This document shows positions 51,980-62,019 of a DNA stretch of 64,000 nt, one piece after another (position 1 is the stretch's first letter; each line of letters begins with the position of its first letter). The DNA is from Paenibacillus illinoisensis NBRC 15959 (GTDB lineage Bacteria > Bacillota > Bacilli > Paenibacillales > Paenibacillaceae): contig NZ_BIME01000003.1 in NCBI RefSeq assembly GCF_004000925.1, positions 124,001 through 188,000 on the forward strand. Direction: 5' to 3'. The position numbers and the translations under genes are program-made. The notes below the pieces were generated by a model. That model did not search any database and was not told the origin of the DNA. It saw only the letters and a program-made list of their open reading frames with translations.

Positions 51980-53171
51980 GGACGATCTCCTCCTCGGTCA
52001 ATCCAATCGGTTTATTGGTGATCCCTACATTCTCAATGATGATATGGGGCTCTACCACGACTTCCATATTCGGATAAATGTCATACCAACGGTCCTTGAT
52101 CCTATCCCATTCTTTCGGCATCTGCTGATGTATGGAACGACCCAGCCCCAGAATATCGGCATTATACTTTCGCTGGATCAGCCTTACGCCCTCCTCGATA
52201 TCTTCCTTCACTTTTTTGTGAATAGCTTCGGTAAGCGTCAAAATCTCACGTTCCCGCAGGTCGCCATAATTCGATTCGTTATCCACCAAAACTCCCTTGG
52301 CGTATAGTTGAATCGTGACACTCACTTTGTCATTGTGAATATGCGGCTTGAACGAAGAATTGTTTTCGTTCAGCTTCAGGAACAACGTCCCCTCTCCCTC
52401 TGGAGCCTTAATCATTACCTCTGGCGTATTGGCTTCACCCATGGCCAAAATCAGTGCATCTGCAGGTGCCTTTTCAATCATTCCCACCAGTTTGTCCTTT
52501 TTGAAGATGGCCAGTCCATCCAGCTTGATATTGGTTTTGACATCCTTCCAATCCTTCGGTACATTTTCAGCAACGGAAGCAATCGGGAGAAAGGGGTCGA
52601 TTCCGTCCGAGAGGATGGAGTCTATAAACAATTTGAGTGAACGCGGATGCCGCATATTCAGGAAGCATAGCTCCCGTACCATCTCCGAAGGGAATTTTTC
52701 AATCGGTGCGTCTGTATCAAGAACCTTAAATGCTTCCCCCTTGGTCACGACTGGCATGGCTGACAGGCGGTTCAGGGGATATCTGGTTAATAGGTCCAGC
52801 ATCGGAGCAATGCCTTCCCTGGCCAGATCCTCTCCGATCAGAAGCGTACGACGATGTGCATAATAGAGCCTCCGGGATAGGGCCTTCTGCCCTTCAAGCG
52901 AGGTCCCGCGAAACGTTTTTGCTGTTGTGGACAGCATGAACCAGGATTTGTCCCCGCTTGTCCCTCCCCCGCCTCCTTCACTTCCCGAAGCACCGGATTG
53001 ACCCGGAAGCGCAATCTGCAGACTTGTCCTGTAATCCTGTTTCTCCTTGTCCACGGCTATGCCAATGACAAAGGCAATATCATTAATCTCTTCCCGATCC
53101 CAGCAGCCTGATAACAAAAGGGTACACAGGAACAATAGCACCACTGTGCGATACTTATGCAAGAGATGCAT
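51972..53171 (-). CDS. GerAC-family spore germination lipoprotein
   Basis: The 399-residue lipoprotein has a signal peptide ending in the lipobox LLSGC, then WDREEINDIAFVIGIAVDKE, a Ger(x)C hallmark. It forms a receptor complex with GerAA and GerAB at the spore inner membrane. ATG 53171 was chosen (MHLLHKY) with GAGGAGGGG upstream at a somewhat long spacing; the gene begins 4 nt after the gerAA stop. Two long Gly/Ser stretches occur near residue 75. Confidence 0.88.
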   Translation of the reverse strand: MHLLHKYRTVVLLFLCTLLLSGCWDREEINDIAFVIGIAVDKEKQDYRTSLQIALPGQSGASGSEGGGGGTSGDKSWFMLSTTAKTFRGTSLEGQKALSRRLYYAHRRTLLIGEDLAREGIAPMLDLLTRYPLNRLSAMPVVTKGEAFKVLDTDAPIEKFPSEMVRELCFLNMRHPRSLKLFIDSILSDGIDPFLPIASVAENVPKDWKDVKTNIKLDGLAIFKKDKLVGMIEKAPADALILAMGEANTPEVMIKAPEGEGTLFLKLNENNSSFKPHIHNDKVSVTIQLYAKGVLVDNESNYGDLREREILTLTEAIHKKVKEDIEEGVRLIQRKYNADILGLGRSIHQQMPKEWDRIKDRWYDIYPNMEVVVEPHIIIENVGITNKPIGLTEEEIVHD

Positions 53172-53175
53172 GAGC

Positions 53176-54759
53176 TTACCACCCCTCCTCAGCTTCTGGG
53201 GAACCGTTGATCTTGGCATTCATGCGTTTCTGATCCCGATGGACTGTGGAAGGACGATTAATCATTTTCCACCATGGGGTACGAATCACAATATCTTTGG
53301 TATCTGTCCTGCTGTAAGGACTCAGTCCCGAGAGATACGGTACGCCAAAGGAAGTCATCTGCGTCAAATGGACCGAGATTAATACCAGCCCAATCACTAT
53401 GCCGTACAATCCAAGTGCTCCGGCGAGAAGCATGATCGGAAACCGCAGCAAACGAACCGTGATAGCAAAGTTAAAGCGCGGGATGGTAAATGATGCGATA
53501 CCTGTCATGGATACGATGATAACCATTGGTGCCGATACAATGCCGGCCTGGACCGCTGCCTGTCCTATAACGAGTGCGCCCAGAATACTGACAGCCTGAC
53601 CCACCGTCTTCGGTAACCTGACCCCGGCCTCGCGCAGGGCTTCAAATGAAAGTTCCATAATAAGAGCTTCCACCAGTGCTGGAAACGGAATAGCTTCCCT
53701 GGCTCCGGCAATGCTCAGGATCAGCGTTGTCGGAAGCATATCCTGATGAAAGGTTGTAATGGCGATATACAACGCCGGAAGAAATAATGCAATGGCGACA
53801 AACAAAAACCGGATCCAGCGAACCAGATTCGTGATAAAAAACCGCTCATAATAATCCTCACTGGCCTGCAGCATCTGCCACATGGTGACCGGTCCAATGA
53901 GGGCAAACGGACTGCCATCCACCAGAATAGCAAACCTGCCTTCCAGCAAATTACCAACCGTCGTATCCGGGCGTTCGGTATAATGCATCTGTGGAAATGG
54001 GGAATAGGGATGGTCTTCGATCAATTCCTCGATATACCCCGTTTCCAGAACGCCATCAATTTTGATCTTGTTCAGGCGTTTTTTGACATCCTTGATCAAC
54101 TTGGGATCCGCAATGTCATCCAGATAGGTTAGCACGACATTGGTTTTGGTCTCTGTCCCGATGGTCATGCTCAGCATCTTGAGCGAAGAAGTTTTCAACT
54201 TGAATCGAATGAGCGCCGTGTTCACACGCAAAGTCTCCGTAAACCCTTCACGGGGACCCCGAATAACTGATTCCGTTTGAGGTTCCTCTACTCCCCGACG
54301 GATGCCGCCCTTGACATTAAAAAGCCAGGCTTCCCGGCTTCCATTAATCAGCAGCAGGGCAGAGGATTCCAGAACACCATCGGCTGCTGCAGCCCAAGAA
54401 TCTACCTTTTTTACCTGAGTAAGCGCAATTCGGGTATCATCGAGGGGGACATCAGGCTCATCGGTACGCTGCTCGACCAGCCCACGGATTAATGGACGGA
54501 GCATATGATCCTGGATATCAGCCGAGTTCACAATCCCTTCGATGTATACGAGGAGTCCCTGAACCTCAGCCGAAATCATGACATCACGGAAGACCACGTC
54601 CGAACTGTCCGAGAAAATGTCTTCCAGGGCAAGCATATGGCTCTCATGTGTTAATCCGATGGGCTGCTTCAGTATGGGCGGAGACGGCAGTCCCAAGGGG
54701 ATATGTTTTTTTTCGGCTGCGTTTGAGGCAGCTTCTTTTCCTGTTGTCCTGTCGGCCAT
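53176..54759 (-). CDS. GerAA-family spore germination protein
   Basis: The 527-residue protein has an N-terminal soluble domain (about 1-280: DVMISAEVQGLLVYIEGIVN) and a C-terminal domain with about five TM helices, the usual GerAA layout. It senses germinants in the spore coat/inner membrane. It is the first gene of the four-gene operon. Assignment to the GerA family is clear; the specific germinant is not. Confidence 0.9.
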   Translation of the reverse strand: MADRTTGKEAASNAAEKKHIPLGLPSPPILKQPIGLTHESHMLALEDIFSDSSDVVFRDVMISAEVQGLLVYIEGIVNSADIQDHMLRPLIRGLVEQRTDEPDVPLDDTRIALTQVKKVDSWAAAADGVLESSALLLINGSREAWLFNVKGGIRRGVEEPQTESVIRGPREGFTETLRVNTALIRFKLKTSSLKMLSMTIGTETKTNVVLTYLDDIADPKLIKDVKKRLNKIKIDGVLETGYIEELIEDHPYSPFPQMHYTERPDTTVGNLLEGRFAILVDGSPFALIGPVTMWQMLQASEDYYERFFITNLVRWIRFLFVAIALFLPALYIAITTFHQDMLPTTLILSIAGAREAIPFPALVEALIMELSFEALREAGVRLPKTVGQAVSILGALVIGQAAVQAGIVSAPMVIIVSMTGIASFTIPRFNFAITVRLLRFPIMLLAGALGLYGIVIGLVLISVHLTQMTSFGVPYLSGLSPYSRTDTKDIVIRTPWWKMINRPSTVHRDQKRMNAKINGSPEAEEGW

Positions 54760-54864
54760 GTCCGTCCCTCCGCTCTTTTTTATACAAGGTAGCTTGTGCC
54801 AAATGAACGGGAATTATGTGGACGATTTACAAAAATCCATGCATCCTTCCGTCTTCAGGAAAAC

Positions 54865-54893
54865 AAAAAAAGATCCCTGCGTTCGCAGAGATC
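54865..54893 (-). terminator. Terminator of the yclNOPQ-type operon
   Basis: GATCCCTGCG / CGCAGAGATC with a 2-nt loop, followed on the minus strand by TTTTTTT. It lies about 40 nt past the binding-protein stop. Confidence 0.88.
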
Positions 54894-54933
54894 CTTCTTC
54901 CCAATTCCATTATGTTGCTGTTATATACTTCAG

Positions 54934-55920
54934 TTATTCGACGCTTGCGTCCACTTCCTTGATCATTTCCTGAATGGATTCCAGGCCGCCACCGGACAAG
55001 TACCAGTAGTTCGGGTCAAGGTACACAATGTGTCCTTCTTTGTAGGCTGTTGTATTCTTAACCAGATCATTCTCGATGACCTGTTTAGCTGGAGCTGCTT
55101 CCCCACTGCCTGCAACCACTGCACTGCGGTCTACCACAAACAGGTAATCCGGATTTGTCTCCATCACATATTCAAAGGAAACGCTCTGTCCATGCGTGGA
55201 CACTTCAATATTGGCGTCTGCTGGTTTAAAACCAAACACGTCATGAATGACTCCAAATCGAGAGCCTGCACCATATGCGCTCAGTTTGCCTTCGTTTGTC
55301 AGCACGATCAGTGCGTTTTTGCCTGCAGCCGTTACTTTGTCTTTCAATGCTTGAGCAGAGGCTTCGATGGTAGTCAACGCTTGCTCCGCTTCAGCTTCCT
55401 TGCCGAAAATCTCACCAAGTGTCTTCACGTTTTCCGTCAGGGAATTCATGTAATCCTCGGTGTCTACCGCCATATAAATGGTCGGTGCAATCTTGCTCAA
55501 CTCTTCATATGAATCAGACAAACGTCCCGAGATAATAATCAGGTCAGGACTCATCGCATTTACTTTCTCGAAATCGGCTTCTTTCAAACTACCCACGTTG
55601 GTGTACTTGGCGTCTTTATACTTTTCCAAATATGGAGGAACGCCTTCTTGAGGAACACCGGCAACTTCTATGCCCAACTGATCCAGGGTGTCCAGTACGC
55701 CATAATCAAACACAACCACGTTTTGCGGATTTTTCTTCACTTTGGTTTCGCCAAGTTGATGTTTGATAACAATCTCCTCATTGGACTGTGCTGCCCCCGC
55801 ATTGGCCTCTGAACCTGTACCTGTGCTTGCACCCGCATTCTCCGCTGTTTTATTACCTCCGCATGCTGCCAGCACCACAGACAATACAACGAGCAGCGTA
55901 AACAACCAACCCTTTTTCAT
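54934..55920 (-). CDS. yclQ: Siderophore-binding lipoprotein (YclQ/FatB-like)
   Basis: The 328-residue lipoprotein has a signal ending in the lipobox LAAC, then the extracellular Ser/Ala/Gly linker and a class III solute-binding fold (VVVFDYGVLDTLDQLGI, VNAMSPDLIIISGR). It captures a ferric siderophore for import. Order and sequence resemble B. subtilis YclQ, which binds petrobactin. It is the last gene of the operon and would be anchored outside the membrane. The siderophore here is inferred from similarity. Confidence 0.85.
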   Translation of the reverse strand: MKKGWLFTLLVVLSVVLAACGGNKTAENAGASTGTGSEANAGAAQSNEEIVIKHQLGETKVKKNPQNVVVFDYGVLDTLDQLGIEVAGVPQEGVPPYLEKYKDAKYTNVGSLKEADFEKVNAMSPDLIIISGRLSDSYEELSKIAPTIYMAVDTEDYMNSLTENVKTLGEIFGKEAEAEQALTTIEASAQALKDKVTAAGKNALIVLTNEGKLSAYGAGSRFGVIHDVFGFKPADANIEVSTHGQSVSFEYVMETNPDYLFVVDRSAVVAGSGEAAPAKQVIENDLVKNTTAYKEGHIVYLDPNYWYLSGGGLESIQEMIKEVDASVE

Positions 55921-55959
55921 AAATAGACACCTCTCACTCTCTATATTGGTTTTACTTTA

Positions 55960-56718
55960 TTACGAAAAGTACACACAAATCTTACGTCCATCGATCACCT
56001 GCACCGGAATATGCATGTCATATACCTGCTGTAATACTTCCGTATCAATGATGTCCTCCGTTTTACCTTCCTGAACGACCCGGCCCTCCTTGAGTGCAAC
56101 AATATAATCGGAGTAGCAGGATGCAAAATTGATGTCATGAATGACAATGACTATCGTTTTGCCAAGCTCGTCCACCATTTTGCGCAGCACTTTCATAATC
56201 TGCACCGAATGTTTCATGTCCAGGTTGTTCAGCGGTTCATCCAGCAGGATATATTCGGTGTTCTGCGCAATAACCATGGCGATGTACGCCCGCTGCCGCT
56301 GTCCACCACTGAGCTCGTCCAAATACCGTTTGCGGTACGGACCAAGATCCATATAATCAATGGCTTCCTGTACCCACTGGCGGTCTTCCGGCGTAAGCCG
56401 TCCTTGTGAGTAAGGGAAACGCCCGAACGCCACCAGATCCTCCACTGTCAGCCTGATATTGATATGATTGGATTGTTTGAGCACAGATATTTTCTTGGAT
56501 AAATCCTTGCTCTTCCAGCCTTCAATTTCCCTGCCTTCAATCAGGACCTGACCGGTGTCTTTGCCAATGAGCCTGGTGATCATGGATAACAGTGTACTTT
56601 TGCCGGCACCGTTCGGTCCGATAAAGGACGTGATCTTCCCTTTGGCAATATTCAGTGATACGTCATCCACTACCCGGACGCCGCCGTATTGTTTGGATAC
56701 ATTTCTGACTTCTACCAC
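55960..56718 (-). CDS. yclP: Siderophore ABC transporter ATPase (YclP-like)
   Basis: The 252-residue ATPase has Walker [10 protein letters not shown] (35-43), [10 protein letters not shown], Walker [11 protein letters not shown] and a switch His in [10 protein letters not shown]. It powers the YclNO permease. It overlaps the yclO stop by 7 nt, so the two are translated together. Confidence 0.9.
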   Translation of the reverse strand: MVEVRNVSKQYGGVRVVDDVSLNIAKGKITSFIGPNGAGKSTLLSMITRLIGKDTGQVLIEGREIEGWKSKDLSKKISVLKQSNHINIRLTVEDLVAFGRFPYSQGRLTPEDRQWVQEAIDYMDLGPYRKRYLDELSGGQRQRAYIAMVIAQNTEYILLDEPLNNLDMKHSVQIMKVLRKMVDELGKTIVIVIHDINFASCYSDYIVALKEGRVVQEGKTEDIIDTEVLQQVYDMHIPVQVIDGRKICVYFS

Positions 56719-57680
56719 GACTTACTCTCCTTTAGCAGCAAATAGATGAAATACACACCGCCTACAAAGTTGATAATGACACTTACGGTTGTGGAGAAGG
56801 TGAATACCCGTTCCACGATTAGCTGCCCGCCTACCAAGGCAACGACGGCGATGATAACCGAGCCCCAGATCAGCACGGTATGCCGGTGTGTCCGGAACAC
56901 CTGATGAGCCAGATTGACCACCAGCAATCCCAGGAACATGATCGGACCTACAAGTGCAGTAGAGATGGACACCAGCACCATGACAACGAGCAGCAGCCGT
57001 TTCACGATATAGTGGTAATCCACACCGAGGTTCACCGCATGGTCCTTCCCAAATGCCAGAACATCAAGATACTTGGTGAATTTCCGCGCATACAGCAGGA
57101 TCAGAAGGATGGAAGCCATCGAAATGATCAACAGATCCGTATTTACATTGTTAAAACTGGCAAACATTTTGCCTTGCAGGATGAGAAATTCATTGGGATC
57201 AATCAGGACCTCCATGAAGGAGGACAGACTCTGAAAGAGCGTTCCCAGAATCAGACCCACAAGCAGCAGCAGATAAATATTGCGCCCTCGTTCCCGCCTG
57301 AACATGAATTGATGCAGCAGCAGGGCAAAGAGGGTCATCAGCAGGACAGACACTGCAAAATTAAGATTTTTATTTACAAAGCTGATATGACTGCTTCCAA
57401 ATACAAACACCGCAAACGTCTGAAACAACATATACAGGGAGTCGAGTCCCATGATGCCAGGTGTTAGGATGCGATTGTTGGTTATCGTTTGGAAGATGGC
57501 CGTTGAGTATGCTATACATGCTCCAGTGAGCACGATGGCCAGAATCTTTTTCCCCCGGCGCGGCAGGATGTAGTCCCAGTTGCCCCCCGACTGAATGACC
57601 AGAAACACACCAATCAGAATGAGCGCCGCTGCGATCAGGATGCCAAACTTTAGAGTATTCGCTGAATATTTCATTCTCAT
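56712..57680 (-). CDS. yclO: Siderophore ABC transporter permease (YclO-like)
   Basis: The 322-residue protein has the FecCD pattern with about nine TM segments ([36 protein letters not shown]). It forms the transmembrane channel with the partner permease. Its start overlaps the yclN stop by 4 nt. Confidence 0.88.
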   Translation of the reverse strand: MRMKYSANTLKFGILIAAALILIGVFLVIQSGGNWDYILPRRGKKILAIVLTGACIAYSTAIFQTITNNRILTPGIMGLDSLYMLFQTFAVFVFGSSHISFVNKNLNFAVSVLLMTLFALLLHQFMFRRERGRNIYLLLLVGLILGTLFQSLSSFMEVLIDPNEFLILQGKMFASFNNVNTDLLIISMASILLILLYARKFTKYLDVLAFGKDHAVNLGVDYHYIVKRLLLVVMVLVSISTALVGPIMFLGLLVVNLAHQVFRTHRHTVLIWGSVIIAVVALVGGQLIVERVFTFSTTVSVIINFVGGVYFIYLLLKESKSW

Positions 57681-58630
57681 GACCCATTTGCCTTTCTTCG
57701 AAGCAGTAAATACAGAAACAGCACACTGCCTACGACTCCCACTGTCAAACTGATGGACAGCTGATACGGATAAATAATCAATTGACCCAGAATGTCACAG
57801 ACCAGAACGAATATCGCTCCAAGCACGGCCGTATGGGGCAGCGTGTCACGCAAGTTATCTCCCTTATACAGGGTGACAATGTTGGGCACGACCAGACCCA
57901 AAAACGGGATGGTTCCTACGGTGATAATGACCACAGCCGAGACCATGGCTACCAGAATCAATCCGAGGTTCACCACTCTCCGATACGCCAGGCCCAGGTT
58001 GGTTGCGAAGTCTTCTCCCATCCCCGCCAGTGTGAAGCGGTTGGCGAAGAGATAGACGATAATCAGCAGCGGAATACTGATATAGATCAATTCATATCGG
58101 CCCTTCATGATGGTGGAGAAGTCACCCTGCAGCCAAGAGGAAATGTTTTGGATCAAATCGTTTTTGTAAGCAAAAAAGGTCGTCACCGAACTAACGATGT
58201 TACCGAACATCAAGCCCAGAAGAGCGATGTAGATCGTGTCCTTGAATTTGACCTTCTCGAGAATTCGCATAAAGATCAGCGTACCTGCCAGGGCAAAGGC
58301 GAAGGCGACCAGCATTTTTTGCAGAGAGGACGCTCCAGGGAACCACATCAGGGTCACCAGAATTCCAAGCCTTGCGGAATCCATAGTACCTGCTGTTGTA
58401 GGCGAAACAAACCGGTTGCGTGTCAGCTGCTGCATAATCAGACCAATAACGCTCATACTGATGCCCGCGACCAGAATGCTGATCAGACGGGGAAACCGGC
58501 TGACTTGCAGTACCTGCAGCTGCACTGGGGTCAAGTGGAATATATCCAGGGGCGAAATGTCCGAATTGCCGATAAATATGTAAACGATAGACAGAACAGC
58601 CAGTGCGATCAACATATAACCTAACTTCAT
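57677..58630 (-). CDS. yclN: Siderophore ABC transporter permease (YclN-like)
   Basis: The 317-residue FecCD-type permease shows LTRNRFVSPTTAGTMDSARLG and TIPFLGLVVPNIV. It is the first gene of the four-gene importer. A Fur box lies about 70 bp upstream, so the whole operon should be induced by iron limitation. Its start follows AGAGAG and is less strongly signalled than its neighbours. Confidence 0.88.
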   Translation of the reverse strand: MKLGYMLIALAVLSIVYIFIGNSDISPLDIFHLTPVQLQVLQVSRFPRLISILVAGISMSVIGLIMQQLTRNRFVSPTTAGTMDSARLGILVTLMWFPGASSLQKMLVAFAFALAGTLIFMRILEKVKFKDTIYIALLGLMFGNIVSSVTTFFAYKNDLIQNISSWLQGDFSTIMKGRYELIYISIPLLIIVYLFANRFTLAGMGEDFATNLGLAYRRVVNLGLILVAMVSAVVIITVGTIPFLGLVVPNIVTLYKGDNLRDTLPHTAVLGAIFVLVCDILGQLIIYPYQLSISLTVGVVGSVLFLYLLLRRKANGS

Positions 58631-58693
58631 CTCTCTACTAAACCCCTCACCGATAGCCTTAAGACAACGTAATGACTCTATTCTTCAGCTTAT

Positions 58694-58713
58694 GATATTG
58701 ATATTCATTATCA
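58694..58713. promoter_or_regulatory. Fur box of the siderophore importer operon
   Basis: GATATTGATATTCATTATC agrees with the 19-bp Fur consensus at 17 positions. The core 7-1-7 is TGATATT-C-ATTATCA. It is about 70 bp upstream of yclN. Confidence 0.85.
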
Positions 58714-58837
58714 ATTGATATGAATTATATCTATATTAATTTCCAGATGTCAACCTTGTTTGACTTCGCAATTTCTGGGATTTCCTAAAACAACCTGAAA
58801 GACATCACATGCCATATGAAATAGACAAAAAGAAATA

Positions 58838-58858
58838 GGCCTTCCGGTATGGAAGACC
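58838..58858 (-). terminator. Terminator downstream of the 58875 gene
   Basis: GGCCTTCC / GGAAGACC (one wobble) with a short loop, followed on the minus strand by TATTTCTTTTT. It lies 17 nt past the stop. Confidence 0.7.
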
Positions 58859-58874
58859 CATCTAAGTATGATCA

Positions 58875-59210
58875 TTAATCAGCAAAGTAATCTTCAGGCA
58901 CATATCGAATCTCGGAATTCGCAAAAATTGTAAGGGTACCACGATCCTTATCGTATGCAACCCGATCTCCTTGGACATAGTACCAGTGCTTCAGGAGGGG
59001 CTGATCCTTGCGCTGTACGAATCGAAAGACGTTCAGCTCCTGCCTGAGATCCATGATCTGTTCCACGGTTTGATCATCCAAACCTGTAACGGTAAATTCG
59101 AAGCCTTCGCCCTCTTTTTGGAACCGATAGGACAGGGAATCTGTTTTGCTATTCGCCAGACCTCGCCCGGTTACCCCATGTTTAACCATAAACCATTCCT
59201 GCTGTGCCAT
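58875..59210 (-). CDS. Hypothetical 111-residue protein
   Basis: The start follows GGGAGG by 10 nt. The small protein is rich in charged and aromatic residues with strand-like segments (FEFTVTGLDD, HWYYVQGDRVAYD, GTLTIFANSEIRYV). It has no signal or TM segment. No family is recognised. It lies between pirin and the siderophore operon, with its own terminator. Confidence 0.6.
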   Translation of the reverse strand: MAQQEWFMVKHGVTGRGLANSKTDSLSYRFQKEGEGFEFTVTGLDDQTVEQIMDLRQELNVFRFVQRKDQPLLKHWYYVQGDRVAYDKDRGTLTIFANSEIRYVPEDYFAD

Positions 59211-59264
59211 AGACGTATATCCTCCCTTAGTGCTCGTGTCTATTAATGCTGCGTTCCTCTCAAG

Positions 59265-59966
59265 TTAAGGCAAATCAATGAGCATGAAGAACGCATCCTC
59301 ACTTGCCTGCAATTCCGTGACCTGAGTCTGTTCTACCCTCGCTGTATCGCCTGCCGTCAAATCGTGCTTACCATTCAGTCCGAGCTTACCCTCAATCGCA
59401 AAGATATACTGGCGGCGTCCCTCATCCTGCTTATATGTTATTGCCTCACCTTTAGTCAAACGGCTTAGATATATGGTCATATCCTGATGAATGGATGCAA
59501 CCCGCGGTCCGCCTTCAGGAGATACTACAGGCAGGAGCGCTCCCGTTAGTGCAGCAGGATCAAATGATGTCGTCTCATATGAAGGCTGCAGTCCCTTCGT
59601 CGTAGGCATGAACCAAAGCTGGAGCAAACGTACCTCTTCCGTATCGGACGCATTGTGCTCTGTGTGAATCATGCCGCTGCCCGCGGACATCCGCTGAATC
59701 CCCCCAAACGAGGTTACAGCTACATTGCCAAGATTGTCTTCATGGCGAAGCTTGCCATTCAGCACAATGGACACAATCTCCATGTCACTATGCGGATGTG
59801 CACCAAAACCACGTCCAGGTGCTATCACATCGTCATTTGCTACCCGCATCGGCCCAAATGCTGTGTTCTCCGCGTCCTGATATTCTCCAAAGGAAAAGCT
59901 GTGACTGCCGCGCAGCCAGCCCCGGTCGAAGCTGGCACGGGCTTCGGATGGAATGACATTAATCAT
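59265..59966 (-). CDS. Pirin family protein (YhhW-like)
   Basis: The 233-residue bicupin contains DRGWLRGSHSFSFGEYQD, GRGFGAHPHSDMEIVSIVL and QRMSAGSGMIHTEHN, with the metal-binding His-x-His...Glu/His set of the pirin family. Some pirins are quercetin dioxygenases and others are transcription cofactors. ATG 59966 was chosen, 9 nt after AAGGAGG. Role here unknown. Confidence 0.88.
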   Translation of the reverse strand: MINVIPSEARASFDRGWLRGSHSFSFGEYQDAENTAFGPMRVANDDVIAPGRGFGAHPHSDMEIVSIVLNGKLRHEDNLGNVAVTSFGGIQRMSAGSGMIHTEHNASDTEEVRLLQLWFMPTTKGLQPSYETTSFDPAALTGALLPVVSPEGGPRVASIHQDMTIYLSRLTKGEAITYKQDEGRRQYIFAIEGKLGLNGKHDLTAGDTARVEQTQVTELQASEDAFFMLIDLP

Positions 59967-60178
59967 AAAGCACATCCTCCTTGATGTTCTTATTTTTTCT
60001 TAGTAGCATACTTATTCTCATTGTACCAAAAGTTTAGGCTTGGCGTCCAAACCAAAAAAACCTTCTCCTGCCAGAGCAGTTCACAAGTAGAATTACCCGC
60101 AAACCAATCCAGTAGGAAAAGGCTTCGCTGCAGGCCTAGCCTGCTTTTAATGAAATACATGCTTACAAACGGTGAGTC
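59967..60178. other. Intergenic region between pirin and DoxX genes
   Basis: 212 bp without an ORF. A loose hairpin, CCTTTTCCT / AGGAGAAGG around a long loop (60061-60122), runs on the minus strand into TTTTTTT and may terminate the DoxX transcript. The rest is not recognised. Confidence 0.4.
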
Positions 60179-60589
60179 TTATGAGCTTGCATTCCGAACC
60201 TTACCTTGTCTGGCTATATACTGATCCACCGCCAGGAAGCGGCTGCCTGTGAATAGCAAGGTCAGGGAACCTGCCAGCGTCAGGTAATCAAATTCAGTAC
60301 CACCAATAAATGGCTGATCTACTTTGGCCGTAAACAGAACCCCTGCCATCAAGATAATAAACAATGCAGCAAACACACGTGTTCCCAGTCCCAGAATCAT
60401 CGCGGCCCCACCGGCCAGCTCAATAATGGCTACAACGGATGCGAGGAATCCAGGGATGCCCATGCTCTCAAAAAAACCTACCGCACCACTGATTCCACCT
60501 TCAAACTTGCTCCACCCATGCAATACAAAGATGAGACCGATCATGATTCTTAAGAAGAACAAGCCAATCTCTACGCTCCTACTATTCAT
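60179..60589 (-). CDS. DoxX family membrane protein
   Basis: The 136-residue protein has four TM segments and the DoxX signature FVLHGWSKFEGGISGA near residue 20. DoxX-type proteins are small inner-membrane subunits sometimes tied to redox or oxidative stress systems. The start follows AAGGAGG by 9 nt. The role is not certain. Confidence 0.82.
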   Translation of the reverse strand: MNSRSVEIGLFFLRIMIGLIFVLHGWSKFEGGISGAVGFFESMGIPGFLASVVAIIELAGGAAMILGLGTRVFAALFIILMAGVLFTAKVDQPFIGGTEFDYLTLAGSLTLLFTGSRFLAVDQYIARQGKVRNASS

Positions 60590-60630
60590 CTACATCTTCC
60601 TCCTTGACATTAAAGTGTATCGCATTCAAA

Positions 60631-61491
60631 TTATCCGATCGACCAAACAAACAAAACAGACATCAACAGAAACACTGTCGCCGACATTAATATGGCGAAC
60701 CACGGGAGAGCCAACTCAACATCTTGTTCCGGATCGAGCAAACGGGAGATGCGCACATTCACCGACGTATCGGCAAACGAGGATTGCACAGCCATCTCCC
60801 GTACCCGCCATGGTTCAGGACAAGCGCGGATCAGTTTGAGCAAGGCACTGCCAATTCCCGCTGCATTTCCCGTACGTTCAATCGCTTCATTATCGGCTAA
60901 GATTTCGCGGACGATATGATATTGCTTTGAAGTATGCTTCAAAACAGGAATATACGGCATCATCATGGCAAACACCGACAGCAGCGTTGTCTTCAACGGA
61001 TCCCGGTGCCATAGATGATGGACTTCATGATAGACAACAGCTGCTTCTTCTTCAGCATCGAGCATACCGAGCAGCCCCGTCGAGAGAACAATGTACGGCC
61101 TCCATAAACCAATCGTAAAAGCAATCGGTGACTGCTTGTCCACAATGATAAACCCCGGTTGTTTAAGATGACGATATTTGACCTCAAGAGCTCTGGACAT
61201 CGATTGGTTCTCGATCGCATGGAGCTTGCGTACGGCTGCTCGCGTCTTCATCATTCGATGCATGAACAGCCAGCCTGTTCCTCCAAAAGTTAGCACGACA
61301 AGCAGCATCAAAAAGTGGCCTACCGACAACCAGCCCATCCGGCTCATCCAGTGATTGCACAGCCAGAGCAGATTAAAGGGAATATCCCAGCCAAACAGTT
61401 TGTACATGGCGTACATAAACATTTGAATGAACACAAGTAGCGGAATGCCAAACCCGACAGTAAACAACAGTTTCGAGCGGGCCTTCCACAT
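60631..61491 (-). CDS. M56-family membrane metallopeptidase (BlaR1-like without sensor domain)
   Basis: The 286-residue protein has TM segments near residues 8-30, 55-76 and at the C-terminus and a zinc motif HEVHH (H155, E156, H159). The helical metalloprotease domain matches M56/BlaR1, but no C-terminal penicillin-binding sensor domain follows. The start at 61491 lies one nucleotide after the BlaI-type stop, so they are translationally coupled. With the BlaI neighbour it probably forms a protease-controlled repressor switch. The inducing signal is unknown. Confidence 0.8.
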   Translation of the reverse strand: MWKARSKLLFTVGFGIPLLVFIQMFMYAMYKLFGWDIPFNLLWLCNHWMSRMGWLSVGHFLMLLVVLTFGGTGWLFMHRMMKTRAAVRKLHAIENQSMSRALEVKYRHLKQPGFIIVDKQSPIAFTIGLWRPYIVLSTGLLGMLDAEEEAAVVYHEVHHLWHRDPLKTTLLSVFAMMMPYIPVLKHTSKQYHIVREILADNEAIERTGNAAGIGSALLKLIRACPEPWRVREMAVQSSFADTSVNVRISRLLDPEQDVELALPWFAILMSATVFLLMSVLFVWSIG

Positions 61492-61492
61492 A

Positions 61493-61909
61493 TCAGTCGC
61501 TATCCTTTTTCCATTGTTTGATCTTCTGCTCCAGACGTTCAATCAACCCCGCATCGGCTTCATCCAGTGCATCCAGCATGTGGCTCACTGCAAGTGCACC
61601 GAACTCGTCTACCAGTTCATGCGATAGCTCCTTCGATTGGTCGTTCATAAACTCCTCCTTGCTCTGTACAGGGTGATACAGTGACGTCCGGCCCTTCTGT
61701 GTTTTGCGAAGCAGCCCCTTGTCCACGAGCCGGTTCATAACCGTCATGACGGTATTGAAATTAACATCTTTATCTTGTTCAAGTGCTGTTTGCACCTCGC
61801 GGATGCTGCTGCCTGGACGCGCCCATAAGATATCCATAATCTTCGCTTCCAGCGGGCCAAAAAAACGATTCAGCCCACGCTCACCCACTTTAAAATTGTG
61901 TATTTTCAT
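61493..61909 (-). CDS. BlaI/MecI/CopY-family transcriptional repressor
   Basis: The 138-residue protein has an N-terminal winged helix (LEAKIMDILWARPGSSIREVQTAL, VNFNTVMTVMNRLVDKGLL) and a C-terminal dimerisation helix. BlaI-type repressors are cleaved or released through an M56 partner such as the gene downstream. A 17-bp palindrome just upstream is a good operator candidate. Confidence 0.88.
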   Translation of the reverse strand: MKIHNFKVGERGLNRFFGPLEAKIMDILWARPGSSIREVQTALEQDKDVNFNTVMTVMNRLVDKGLLRKTQKGRTSLYHPVQSKEEFMNDQSKELSHELVDEFGALAVSHMLDALDEADAGLIERLEQKIKQWKKDSD

Positions 61910-61925
61910 GTTCAGACACCCCTCA

Positions 61926-61942
61926 CACTACCCATTGTAGTG
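61926..61942. promoter_or_regulatory. Candidate BlaI-type operator
   Basis: CACTAC-CCATT-GTAGTG is a perfect 6-bp inverted repeat about 17-33 bp upstream of the BlaI-type start. BlaI/MecI operators have the related core TACA/TGTA. Autoregulation of the repressor/protease pair is inferred. Confidence 0.6.
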
Positions 61943-62019
61943 CCATCAAACGAGAAGTCAACCTCTATGTCAGCTTTTTATTGTAAATGATTTGTAAATT
62001 TGTTTTCCATTTCAGAATA

